DNA from: Tenebrio molitor
Lineage: Eukaryota; Arthropoda; Insecta; Coleoptera; Tenebrionidae
Direction: 5' to 3'
Length of the DNA stretch: 64,000 nt
Assembly: GCF_963966145.1 (NCBI RefSeq)
Contig: NC_091046.1
Location: 20,646,001-20,710,000 of the forward strand
The notes under the pieces were generated by a model. The model was not told where the DNA came from, ran no database searches, and was given only the letters and a program-made list of their open reading frames with translations. Below are positions 44,886-55,444 of this stretch, piece by piece. Position 1 is the first letter of the stretch, and each line of letters begins with the position of its first letter. The position numbers and the translations under genes are program-made.

Positions 44886-46107
44886 ATGGGTTTGTGCAGT
44901 AAGAAGAGATTGACATGTGGCGCTCGTCGTCAAAATAAGAAGAGTCTTTTCCGGAGTTAGAAACCAATAACGAACAATATTCTCAACAAGGATCGATGGA
45001 TATTTCTGGTCGCAGAATTGTCAACATCAAGCATCTTTTTGCTGTTCTAAAGCAACTGAAACATCCAGGTTTTGGCTGCAGCTTTTTTGATATAGATACC
45101 GTGTCAGAAAAGAGATATGGACTCAGAAGTGTATTTTCTACAAAATGCTCCGTTTGTGGTTTGAAGAGTTCGTTTTCTACAGAAAGCTCTCTGGATGCTG
45201 ATATAAATAAATCGGCAGTTTCCGGGACAATCGCCATCGGAGCGGGCTTTTCACAATTACGAGAACTTTGTTCTGCGTTAGATGTTCCCAGCTTGACATT
45301 CAAAACCTACGCTGCAAAGAAGTATCTATCAAAAGTATTGTGAAAGAAAACGCTTTAGAAGATATGATCGAAGCCGGAAAGGAGGAAGCCGCCATTGCTA
45401 TCGAATCAGGTGAGATAGATGCAGATGGTATCCCGATGATACCCGTAATAGTGGACGGTGCATGGAGCAAGCGTTCTTATAAATCCAACTACAACGCATC
45501 TTCAGGTGTTGCCTGTATAATTGGGGCGAGAACAAAAAAAGTATTATATGCCGATGTAAAAAATAAATATTGTTATTTTTGTGAAAAGCATAAACGCGAT
45601 GAGCTTATACCTGAACATAACTGTCATAAAAATTGGTATGGCACATCGACTGCAATGGAATCGCAAATTATTTTAGAGGGCTTCAATAAATCTCTTGAAA
45701 TGCATGGAGTCAAATTTTCAAAAATTATTGGGGATGGGGATAGTAGTGTCTACAAAAAAATTAAAGAAAATAAGCCATATGGACCATCATTTTTCATAGA
45801 AAAAATAGAGTGCCGTAATCATTTATTAAGGAATTATTGTGGAAAACTTCATGAACTATCAAGAAGGTCTAAAGTAGACATGAAAATTCGACATTTTTTA
45901 AAAAACAACATTTTACGGTTTCGTTCAGCGGTAGTTGGTGCTACAAAATATTGGAAACAACAAAATATTGAAAATTATTTAAAAATTGAAAATTTAAAAA
46001 CAGATATTTTAAAAGGGCCAAAACATATTATGGGATGTCATGATACTTGTAAAACTAATGATGCATTTCAATATTCGTTTTTAAAGCCAAAACAGTTTCC
46101 CCAGTGA
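44886..46107 (+). pseudogene. MULE-type (Mutator-like, Phantom-like) transposase
   Basis: It starts MGLCSKKRLTCGARRQNKK at 44886, shifts frame, continues from about 44996 (MDISGRRIVNIKHLF, FSTKCSVCG), shifts again by one base near 45331, and runs to 46107. Recognisable parts are the first catalytic Asp in VDGAWSKRSYKSNYNASSG, a zinc-binding CYFCEKHKRDE...HNCHKNW block, GTSTAMESQIILEGF, the second Asp region IIGDGDSSVYKKI, and IECRNHLLRN with the third acidic residue before it. This is the layout of the animal Mutator-like transposase domain. The C-terminal part is cut off just before the repeat starting at 46128. YqaJ domains accompany this family in some animals. Confidence 0.82.
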
Positions 46108-46127
46108 TTGTGTCGTCATTACTAATC

Positions 46128-46612
46128 TACAGGGTCTCCCAGAACTGGCGGACCAAAATAACACGATGAAATCATTATCTTTTGGGAATAATAGAAAAAT
46201 AGTTATTTATTTAACGAGTTCGTGTGTAAATTGGGCTTTTTTTGGTATGAGTGGGCCAGATTAAAACGCGAGTGAAACGAGCGTTTTAAAGGCCCACGAG
46301 TGCCAAAAAAGGCCCAATATACACAAGAACGAGTTGAATACAACGTTTTTTTGTTCGACGACCCTCTTAAAGGCTCCAAATCGCTTAAAATCTTTAAAAT
46401 TAACTTGACGTTTCGTTTTGACAAGTTGTGACATTTATCAAAATCCGTTCACATAGGAGAAAATTCTCAAATTCTGACAGTGTCGAACAAAAAAATATTT
46501 TTAAAAATCCATCCTCATTGGATTTTAAAATAAGAACGTTTTTAATTAACCAATCGCGTGTAGATATAAAATACCTTAAAAAATTATATTGGTAACTATC
46601 GAAACAAATTTG
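46128..46612 (+). repeat. Interspersed repeat, copy B (occupied)
   Basis: It matches 695-905: CAGGGTCTCCCAGAACTGGC at its start, then TCCATCCTCATTGGATTTTA and CCAATCGCGTGTAGATATAA after the insertion. A foldback element at 46202-46490 interrupts it. Confidence 0.75.
46202..46490. mobile_element. 289-base foldback element with three nested GA/GA loops (H16)
   Basis: The first 155 bases form a hairpin. GA faces GA at three levels: 46216 with 46331 (AAC-GA-GTTC), 46249 with 46298 (TAT-GA-GTGGGCC) and 46270 with 46279 (CGC-GA-GT, loop GAA). A 130-base tail with TTGACGTTTCGTTTTGACAA follows. AAAAATA occurs on both sides (46195-46201 and 46491-46497), and copy A of the surrounding repeat lacks the element. 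Two more copies lie in tandem at 59364-59950. It has no coding capacity. Confidence 0.8.
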
Positions 46613-46993
46613 ATTGTTGCAAATACATTATAATTGAATATTATGTCATAATAAATTATTTCTGACAATTCTGACAAGTCATTAAAAACGCGTAATGTTT
46701 ACCGCTTCAGAATATTTTGATATGCTTGTCTTATATGGACAGTGTGATGAGAGTGATTGGAATCCAAATCAACTCTACTCAAGTCGCTACAGTGAAACAA
46801 GCAAACCGTGTGGTCCTCTTCAAATCGGATTCACCGGCTGTGGAACATCAAGGTGACATCGTATCCGCCAGAATTCGAATTCAAGAAACCAAAGGTCAGT
46901 CCCATTTTCCAGTCATTTCCTATCAGTAGAATAGTTTCCCAAATTGATTATGGCAGAATTACCAGAGCTATTGAAAAGACGCGCGATATTAAA

Positions 46994-49582
46994 TAGTCCA
47001 GTCAATATAAACATTCGACCTTGCAAAAGGTCATGTAATTCTGATTTTTTAATATGTTCTTTGGACCTCAGCCAAGAGTAAAAAACCAAATTTGCAACTT
47101 CGAAAGATTTGTGCGCGATGCGTGGTAGCCAAAGAACAGCAAAATTTTAGCACTATTTTCAGTTTTTGCTCAATATCTCTTAAGATATGAGTCTAACAGA
47201 AAAAGCTGAAGTTATCTTTTTTAAACTAGATTAAATTCACTTCAGTTTGAGGCGTAATCAAACTTTGTGCGTCCAGCAGTTTCCGAGATACAGCTCTTCA
47301 AAAATTGGGTATTTTTTCCAAGAAGTGATTTTTTTTTGTTTATTTCTCTTTTTTTATTAAATATCGTGAAAAATACTCGCCCCATGAGAAAAGTCAAGGG
47401 CAATGAACTTGAAGCGTATTTATTTAGCTTTAAACTGAGATCTGATGGGCAGCTGCAGGTCCAATGCTTCTCTAAAAAGTGGCATATAACCGAAAACCTC
47501 GAAAAAGGGAATTTGGGAAAAATAAATGAAAACAAGTTTCCAGAGCATCAAACATCACGTATAGGGCCTAAACCGATCAAATAAGTTATTTTAACGTAAT
47601 TTAGTATGTGTGGTTAACAACTTGAAGAGAGTCTGTGAAGTTGGTGGAGAAATACTGCCCTCAGCTCCAGACTTGTTCTGGTTCTGATTGTATGGAAAAT
47701 CATCGAACACCCCAAGTATGCTCGTTTGGAACGGGTTCATGGAGCACGTGACAAGTGGTCTTGATTTTTATGGCTCAAAAATTATTTTCCTCTCATTTAT
47801 CCGCACCCCACCTACTGATTACGATACAGTGTTCATATCACCTTTTGAAGCCAGTGAGAGAAGTAAAGGTCATTTTCAAAAAACCTGCTTCGTTACTTTT
47901 GATGAACCACTGTTCTTTAAGACCAGAGATATTGTTGAGGGTCGCCAATATTCTGAGTTAAGCTGCGTGGTTGTGAGGCTTGGAGAGTTCCATCTCCTCA
48001 TCTCATTCATGGGTTGTATCGGTGCAATAATGGCAGGGAGTTGCTCGAAGGCGCTATTTATGACTATACAGATCACAGGCCGGGACAAGATGTGGAATGG
48101 TCATGCCTATTCACGAGCTGTACGAGCACACATTTTGACTAATCTGATATTGGCTGGCATTATTTTGGATGAGGTAGACTTGACTGGGAAGGAAAGAGCC
48201 GAAACTGAGAATAAGCTACTTGAGAGTGAGAGGTCTCTCATCTTGTTTGTAAAGGAAAATAGGACTAACCAAAGCCTAAGAGCCAAATTGAAAACTGCAT
48301 TGCATAATTTGGAAGGTAATCAAAGCTGTGGGACCAATATTTTCACACGTCTACTCCCGTAAAACTATTCATCCAGGCAGAGCGTCAGGGTGATTAAGAA
48401 CCTTCACCTGTATGCTATCAATAAAATGCTACCTTGTTTTCATTCAGTTGCTCACTATTTCTTCACAAAGAGTGCCCACTTATATTTGCAAGATATGATG
48501 GCTCTAGAACAGCGGATGGATCCAACTGAGTTTAAGATAAACATAGAACAAAATTTTACAATCCGCCGATCCGATAAATTTTGGCCCGGCCTATGGTCAG
48601 ATTTGATTGCTGATGTGGTTTATGAAAAGCTACGGTGGATTGGCACATGTGCGTGGAATCTCCAGCAGTGAGCTAGCACAGTGGACCGTAAAAATGGGGT
48701 TCATGATAAACATACTTGTATATGCCAGGACATGTACCCGCCGGAGCTCAAATTAAAGCGCGCCAATGAATGAGAGGAAAATAATTCTTGGTCAATCAAA
48801 ATCAAGACCACTTGTCACCTGGTCCATGAACCCGTTCCAAATGAGCATACTTGGGGTGTTCGATGATTTTCCATACAATCAGAACCAGAACAAGTCTGGC
48901 GCTGAGGGTAATATTTCTCCACCAACTTCACAGATTCTCTTCAAGTTGTTAACCACACATATTAAATTACGTTACAATAACTTATTTGATCGGTTTAGGC
49001 CCTATACGTGATGTTTGATGCGCTGAAAACTTGTTTTCATTTATTTTTCCCAAATTCCATCTTTAGAGGTTTTCGGTTATATGCCACTTTTTAGAGAAGC
49101 ATTGGACCTGCAGCTGCCCGTTAGATCTCAATTTAAAGCTAAATAAATACACTTCAAGTTCATTGCCCATGACTTTTCTCCTGGGGCGAGTATTTTTGAC
49201 GATATTTAATAAAATAAGAGACGTAAACAAAAAAATTTCACTTCTTGGAAAAAATACCCAATTTTTGAAGAGCTCTATTTCGGAAACTGCTGCATGCACA
49301 AAGTTCGCTTGGGCCTCAAACTGTAGCGAATTTAATCTAGTTTAAAAAAGATAACTTCAACTTTTTCTGTGAGACTCATATCCTAGGAGATATGGAGCAA
49401 AAACTGAAAATAGTGCAAAAATTTTGCTGTTCTTTGGCTACCACGCAGCGCGCACAAGTCTTTCGAAGTTGCAAATTTTGTGTTTTACTCTTGGCTGAGA
49501 TCCAAACAACATATTAAAAAATCAGAACTACATGACCTTTTGCAAGGTCGGACCCTTTTTTATGTTTATATTGACTGGACTA
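46994..49582 (+). mobile_element. DNA transposon with ~800-base inverted repeats inside BEL gag
   Basis: TAGTCCAGTCAATATAAAC at 46994 is complemented by GTTTATATTGACTGGACTA ending 49582. The arms run about 800 bases (to about 47805, and from about 48766). AAA occurs on both sides, and removing the element plus one AAA leaves the gag reading frame continuous, which fixes the borders. The middle carries a decayed coding region (47860-48671). A 3-base target and this coding region are compatible with Academ-like elements, but that name is a guess. Both arms hold a parallel frame (FSKKWHITENL), which reflects the repeat, not two genes. Confidence 0.88.
47860..48671 (+). pseudogene. Transposon-borne protein of uncharacterised family
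   Basis: The frame 47688-48362 contains FVTFDEPLFFKTRDIVEG, VVVRLGEFHLLISFMGCIGA and HAYSRAVRAHILTNL. A second frame (48390-48671) contains NKMLPCFHSVAHYFFTKSAH, LYLQDMM and IRRSDKFWPGLWSDL. From memory these blocks belong to a protein found in many invertebrate genomes in repeated copies, with motifs close to VRLGGFH, GHAYARAVRAH and TIRRSDKFW. I know no assigned function. Its position between long inverted repeats supports a transposase or accessory role. Frameshift near 48362; the C-terminus is lost at the right arm. Confidence 0.65.
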
Positions 49583-49585
49583 AAA

Positions 49586-50342
49586 GTCAAGTTTAACTCG
49601 ATTCACAACATTTTTTGAAAACCATAAATCAAATATTGCACACGCAAAACAAATTTCAATTCGGAAAGAAATTTTAAACAAAACCTTCAACGATTTTAAT
49701 GACATTCAAACGTCCATTGAGTTATTAAAAGATGATGAAGAAACGTATCGAGAGAGTTTTGATTACTATAAAGTTATCGCGGATGAAAGCAATTATTTAG
49801 AGTCACATACACTTACATCATCGTCAACATCAGTCAATTCAAGTCAAGGTATTGCTGAAAGTGTAATAGCCAAACTCCCGCCAATAAACCTACCTTCGTT
49901 TGAGGGAAATAATATTGTATTCTCAATTTGGTTGTAGGTCGTAAAATTTTATTGCATATTATGAGTGATTAAGGGGCACAATGGTTGGGTTTGATAAGGT
50001 TGGGAAGCGGCGCGTGCCGTTTGCCGTACAATGCAAATATACAAAATGTACAATACAACCCTGCTTAAAATATTACCTGCTAGTGGTAAACTAGGATTTA
50101 TAAACCCCGCAAGATCTTTAAGTTAAAGTACCATAAAATTTTACGACCTACAACCAAATTGAAAACACACTATTGAATGGGTAAATTTCAAAAATACATT
50201 TGATTCTATGATTCACGAGCGTAATGACTTAACCAACATACAAAAGTTTCATTATTTAAAATCAAGTGTAAAGGGGGAAGCACAAAAGCTAATTGTTCAT
50301 TTAGCAATCACCCATGGCAATTACATTACAGCGTATAATCTT
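49586..50342 (+). pseudogene. BEL/Pao gag, N-terminal pieces
   Basis: After the 46950-46993 start, the frame resumes at 49586 and includes FNDIQTSIELLKDDEETYRE and IAKLPPINLPSFEGNN. It breaks at the MITE (49918) and resumes with EWVNFKNTFDSMIHERNDLT and IQKFHYLKSSVKGEAQKLI, then breaks again at 50342. These are typical BEL/Pao gag blocks (LP-INLP-FEG, W-FKNTFDSMIH, KFHYLKSS). Gag packages the RNA into particles in the cytoplasm. Confidence 0.85.
49918..50170. mobile_element. 253-base MITE in gag with TATTG target duplication
   Basis: TCAATTTGGTTGTAGGTCGT near the left end is the exact complement of the right ACGACCTACAACCAAATTGA. The outermost bases are imperfect (TATTC against ACAC). TATTG lies at 49913-49917 and 50171-50175. 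Deleting the element with one TATTG restores the gag frame through NNIEWV. Confidence 0.88.
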
Positions 50343-51222
50343 TTTTGTAATACCTAGTTGTTAAAGGTGGCTTTCCGGATTGTTTGTCACCATGTAAACA
50401 ACCTCATAACGGCCGGAGTCCGTTAAGAGTGTCCGTTATGAGTGGGAGCGGCCGTTATGAATGACTAAATAACTATAGCAACGTAGATCTAAACTTTATT
50501 TTTCAACTTTTTTACAATTGGTACAATAATTAATGTTTAATGTTATGGGACACACCTTGAATTAATCGAAATCCGTATGCCACTAGCAGATGTAGACGAG
50601 ATCGAAGATTATGCTTCAGAATTTTAACACCAACACAAGCGCGGTTTTGCAGGGAATAACGATGACCTCACTTGCTCTGCGGCCATCCGGACATCGGGAA
50701 TATCTTGATCGCGGTTTTTTATTGATTTCAGTCGTTTGTTTTCAACGGAAAGATAAGTGTTGAACAAATCTGACAAACAGCAGCAAATGTAGACAAGATC
50801 GAAGATGATGTTTCACAATTTTAAGACTAACACAAGCGCGATTTTGCAGGCAATAACGATACCTCACTTCCGGACATCGGGCATATCTTGATTGCGATTT
50901 TTTATTGATTTCATTCATTTATTTTCAACGGAAAGTTAAGCGTTGAACAAATCTGACAAACAACATTGAAACAATTTTTTTTTTCACAAACACACTTCGC
51001 ACACTTATTAATCATTCGGTTTTTTCGATGGCGTCGAAAAAAATGTATTTCAAAAAGATAATTGTGAACGAATCGTAGAGATATTACAAAAACGATTGTA
51101 CAATACACGTCCGTTAGAGCCTTTACAGCCTCGCCAGTATTATTCGACTCGCCCTTCGAGCTCGTCTCACAAAATCTCTGGCTCGACAGTAAAGGCTAAC
51201 GGACTTCTACTGTAAAATACTA
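50343..51222. mobile_element. 880-base insertion of unknown type in gag
   Basis: Gag coding stops at 50342 and resumes at 51223 (LKSRFENKRIIVQQHVN). The insert begins with a GGCCG-rich hairpin (TAACGGCC against GGCCGTTA, 50405-50455). It contains a tandem pair of about 180 bases (50594-50785 and 50786-50965, sharing ACACAAGCGCG and TTTTCAACGGAAAG) and ends with foldback H18. I see neither long TIRs nor a protein. Confidence 0.7.
51103..51211. repeat. Foldback hairpin with two TC/TC levels (H18)
   Basis: GTCCGTTAGAGCCTTTACAG pairs with the complement ending CAGTAAAGGCTAACGGAC. GCC-TC-GCCAG (51128) faces CTGGC-TC-G (51078-type complement at 51178-51185). GAC-TC-GCCC at 51046-type spacing (51146-51154) faces GAGC-TC-GTC (51158-51166) around a TTC loop. 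Confidence 0.7.
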
Positions 51223-52660
51223 TTAAAATCACGGTTTGAGAACAAACGGATTATCGTCCAACAGCACGTCAATACAATAATAAATCTACCGCAGGTAACA
51301 AAGGGATCGCCAGCGTCCCTAAGACAACTGGGCTTTCGACCAATTTAAGTATATTGAAAAATTTAAATATTCCAGTACAAAGTTGGGATATCATTCTTAT
51401 TCAGTTAACGTTGTCAAAATTTGATTATCAATCCCGCAGAGAATGGGAAACATCTTGCAAAACAACAAACATTCCGACACTGAAAGAATTTAATGATATA
51501 CTAACAAATCATTGTCTCACGTTAGAAGCTTTGAGCGATTCGCATAAGGGAAAATCATCAACAATTGAAAAACCCAAACAATCGCAAAAATCCTTTGTTA
51601 GCGTCAAAAATGAAACTACCACAAAAAAATGCTTATATTGTAACAAGTCAAATCATTACTTGTATCAATGCAAGGAGTTTCTCAGCTTAGCGGTATCAAA
51701 CAGAATTGATGAAATAAACAAACGAAAACTTTGTAAAAATTGCTTAAGAACAAATCATGATTCAGACAGCTGCAAGGGTGGTTGTTGCCGAGTGTGTGGC
51801 AGTAATACACACAATACATTGTTACACAAGGACACATCGGAGCAATTGGATGAAATTAACAATGATGTAAATGTACCAAATTCGAGCACTACCTTGCCAA
51901 TCAATGTCATTTTGTCAACGGTACTGGTACAGGTGCAAGATAAAGCAGGAAATTTCACCCAATTACGAGCTCTTCTAGACAGTGGCTCACAGTCAAATTT
52001 CATCACTGAGTCAGCTTTGAAAATGTTAAATTTGCCATCTTACAATACGAACATCACGTTATCTGGGGTAAACAACAGTCACAGCAAGGTAAACAAAAGT
52101 ACCACGCTAATTTTCAAATCGAATTTCAATAAATTCCAAGCTTCAGTAAAATGTTTAGTGTTGCCAAAAATCACTCAAAACATCCCAGCGAGTCCGACAC
52201 TTTCGAAATCCCTAGTAATATAAAATTGGCAAACCCGACGTTCAATAAATCCGGTCCGATCGATCTTCTTCTCGGAAACGAGCTGTTCAGGGAAGGTACT
52301 GTGCGTCGGCAAGGTGCAATTAGGTCCCGCCAAACGGTTGACAGCTCAAAATACCCAGCTGGGGTGGATTTTGGGCGGTTGTTGGGACACTAACAAAGAA
52401 AACACAAAGACGATCTGCACTTTCTCCAGCAAGAACTTGGAAAAACAGATGGTCAAGTTTTGGCAAATTGAGGAAATAGACCATAAACCAATTCTGTCCA
52501 GAGAACATGAAAGGTGCGAGAAACAATTCCTAGAATGTCACAAACGCCTTGCTAACGGTAAATTACAGGTACCATTGATGTTCAAAAGTGAAAGTCCGAA
52601 TATTGGTCTCTCATTTGACCAAGCATTAAAGAGATTTCAATCACAAACGGATAGCGACCG
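51223..52660 (+). pseudogene. BEL/Pao gag C-terminus, protease and truncated pol
   Basis: Gag continues as LKSRFENKRIIVQQHVN and then the frame 51354-52223. It has two CCHC zinc knuckles (CLYCNKSNHYLYQC and CKNCLRTNHDSDSC) and an aspartic protease core, RALLDSGSQSNFITESALKM. From 52151 in another frame come KSGPIDLLLGNELFREG, QLGWILGG and HERCEKQFLECHK, the leader into the reverse transcriptase. At ALKRFQSQ (about 52635) the text jumps to WYHVKGEENLADIISRGLL, the end of the RNase H region. The reverse-transcriptase catalytic core is therefore missing by internal deletion. Confidence 0.87.
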
Positions 52661-52799
52661 TTGGTATCATGTCAAAGGTGAAGAAAATCTAGCCGATATA
52701 ATATCGCGGGGCTTATTACCTAGTCAATTACGTAATTCAAAAATTATGGGTTCATGGTCCAAGTTGGTTATATTCACACCCTGATACATGGCGCTGCAA

Positions 52800-53325
52800 T
52801 CATATATCTAACTACAAGCGGTCAGAAAATATACCAGAAGTCAAAACAAATGCTTTCGTAACGCAATGTGAATTGAACCTAGAGATTTTGAGACGTTTTT
52901 CAACATTTCCTAAATTACAACGCGTGACCTGTGTTTTTTAAAACTGAACATAGGGAATAAGTACGGGCTATGTTCAATGTTAAAAAAATGTCCCGGTATA
53001 TCTTACAAATATGCTCCAAGTGTATAAACTGTACGTATCTATGTAAATTACTACATCTATATTTCCTAATAATAAACACTTCTTTGTACGTTAATCTTTG
53101 AGGATACCCCATATAATTTTTGTTAAGTACACCACTTTCAAAGAAATTAGGAATTAAATTTTTTTATTGAAAACAACTAATTACCTACAAGCTTGGCCCA
53201 TGGGATTAAATTGACCGTTTACTTGACATTACTCGACGCAGGTTGGCCCAACTGGCCGACTCCGAAAGTGGCGCCGTGGAGATCACAGGCACTAAAGCTT
53301 CGCCCAGGCAGATGTACAGTGAAAT
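52800..53325 (+). other. Degenerate BEL pol segment with foreign insert
   Basis: TNAFVTQCELNLEILRRFST-like reading near 52850-52905 is still BEL pol. 52925-53200 is unrelated AT-rich sequence. WPTGRLRKWRR-type residues return at about 53230. This part is too damaged to place domain borders. Confidence 0.45.
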
Positions 53326-55023
53326 ATGTCAATCATCAAGACGGCGGTGGTAAAGACTGAGCGAATAGCAGGTAACAGATTATCTCCACAGGAAATAAGT
53401 GAGTCAACCAATACAATATTAAAACTGGTCCAATTGGAATCATTTCACCAAGAATTGTCTCTTTTAAAGAATAACAATTTAGTTTCTAACAAGACTAAAA
53501 TCAAATCTCTTAATCCCTTTATCGACCATACAGACGGATTGATCAAGGTGGGCGTTCAATAAGTGCATATAAAAAATTTCCTATTTTGCTTCCAAAGGGA
53601 CATTTTGTCATTACATTAATTATCAGACATGCTCACGAATGTCAATTACATGCAGGTCATCAAGGCACATTAGCCTATAGGTATAAGACAAAAATATTGG
53701 CCAATTGCGGGACGTGATGCTGTACGACAAGTCATACATCGATGTATCAGGTGTTTCAAAACAAATCCTACCACATTCGATCAAATCATGGGTCATCTAC
53801 CATCCGAAAGAGTAACTCAAAATCGTCCTTTTCTAATTAGTGGTGTAGATTTTGCCGGTCCAATTTCCCTCAAGGAAGGTAGAGGTCGAGGTAAGCGAAT
53901 AGTTAAGGCCTATATTGCGTTATTTATATGTATGACAACAAAGGCAGTACATGTTGAATTGGTCGGTGATTTGACAACCGAGTCATTTCTAAATGCACTT
54001 AAACGTTTGATATAGTGAAGGGATATGGTTTCAAAACTTTACTCTGACAACGCCACGAATTTTATTGGATCAAAAAACGATTTACAAAAAAGAATTCAAT
54101 CTGATCACAATATAGAATGGCATTTCATTCCACCACGTAGTCCCTACATGGGAGGTTTGTGGGAAGCAAATATTAAATGTGTCAAAAATCATTTAAAAAG
54201 GGTAATTGGGAACGCGAATTTGACATTTGAGGAACTGTACACCGTTTTAACCTCTATTGAAGCAATCCTGAACTCACGTCCTCTGTGTCCTCTTTCCAAC
54301 GACCCCAATGACTTATCCTATTTAACCCCCGGCCACTTTCTCGTCGGCGAGCCGCACCAGCGGAGTTCGACCTCACAGATGTCAACATCCATCGACTCTC
54401 ACGGTGGCAACACGTCGAGTGAATTCGACAACACTTTTGGAAGCGCTGGTCCAACGAATAAAGTGCGTCTTTCGATATTTTAAAACGACCTTTTGATTCC
54501 TTCAGTAGTTTATTGCCCGCCAACAGAGATTGTCGTAAAAGTGGTGAGTAACCGATCCTCAATAATCCGCAGGTACAAGTCTTGAACCATCCAGAGTTTT
54601 TGTTACAGAGTGGGTAAATAATCCCCTAGTAATGAGACCAGCATAAACGACCCAAAATGTTAACTAGTGTTTAAAAAGTCGTTTCAAAATATCGATAGAC
54701 GCACTTTAGTAATGAGACCATCATAAACGACCCAAAATGTTAACTAGTGTTTAAAAAGTCGTTTCAAAATATCGATAGACGCACTTTACCTTACGACGCT
54801 ACAACAACGGAACCGGTGGATCACATCCAAGGACAAGGTGCCGCATGTGGGTTCATTAGTGCTAATCAAGGAAACCAATGCACCTCCACTGCAGTGGAAA
54901 CTTGGCCGCATCACTCAGCTGCATCCCGGACCAGACAAGGTGGTGCGTGTAGCGTCAGTGAAGTGCAATTCAAGTGAATTCAAACGTTCGATAAACTATT
55001 TGTGTCCGTTGCCCACAGACTAA
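53326..55023 (+). pseudogene. BEL/Pao integrase region
   Basis: It begins with a linker (RLSPQEISESTNTILKLVQ and KSLNPFIDHTDGLIKVG). After stops come a zinc-binding remnant (HRCIRCFKTNPTTFDQIM) and the catalytic core: first Asp in ISGVDFAGPI, second in LYSDNATNFIGS, Glu in YMGGLWEANIK. The C-terminal LTPGHFLVGEP and, after shifts, VGSLVLIKETNAPPLQWKLG and RITQLHPGPDKVVRVASV complete the BEL-type integrase end. Stops at about 53562, 54016 and 54481 break it. The enzyme joined the cDNA to the host DNA in the nucleus. Confidence 0.88.
54628..54787 (+). repeat. 80-base tandem duplication in the integrase end
   Basis: Two nearly identical 80-base units (AGTAATGAGACCAKCATAAA start) lie at 54628-54707 and 54708-54787, differing by one base early on. 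The near-identity indicates a recent duplication in an already dead element. Confidence 0.88.
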
Positions 55024-55173
55024 TGAATTTTCCGTTATGCGGTTAACAATCGAGCATTTTTATTTTAATTTTTTTTGTTAAGTATATGTACATCATTATT
55101 CATGTAATAAGGTCTTATTGAAACAAAAATATGTATGTACCCATTCTCATTTTTATTTCAATGGTGGGCGGCA

Positions 55174-55444
55174 TGTTGCATTTCTGTTACGTCCAACTGT
55201 ACCCACGAAGGTCTGGACGGGTGCTTACACCCCCACCCTCATTCTTCTAGAACTAGGTAGTATTTAAGGTAAAATTTTGTAAATAGTAGATAGAGAATAA
55301 CTAGAAACCAGAGACGAATAAAGTGTTCAGCAAAAGTGACAGTTATTTTTTCTCTCGAATAAAGACGTCCATCACAAAGCGTCCAATTCGATCACAACAA
55401 CCCAGCAAAAAAAAACAGGAGACAAAAGGGTTACAGTCCTAACA
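55174..55444 (+). mobile_element. 3' LTR of the BEL/Pao element
   Basis: A TGTTGC start follows the purine-rich TGGTGGGCGGCA at 55162-55173, and CTAACA ends at 55444. Inside are a weak TATA-like TAGTATTTAAGG (about 55257) and AATAAAG signals at about 55317 and 55359, as expected for promoter and polyadenylation. The borders rest on TG...CA and the purine tract because no 5' LTR is available for comparison. Confidence 0.65.

Larger units (their letters stand above)
46950..55444 (+). mobile_element. Degenerate BEL/Pao LTR retrotransposon
   Basis: The gag start is at 46950 (ATGGCAGAATTACCAGAG). Gag pieces continue at 49586-49917, 50176-50342 and 51223-52223, separated by three younger insertions. 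Protease, a remnant between protease and reverse transcriptase, the RNase H end, integrase and a 3' LTR follow. Most of the reverse transcriptase and RNase H are deleted near 52640. No matching 5' LTR was found upstream of 46950, so the 5' end is probably lost or too diverged. The element cannot be autonomous. Confidence 0.88.

Noticed and set aside
47267..49299. Two similar frames in the arms of the 46994 element as a gene pair
   Set aside because: They are mirror copies because they lie in the inverted repeats. The sequence has no recognisable domain.
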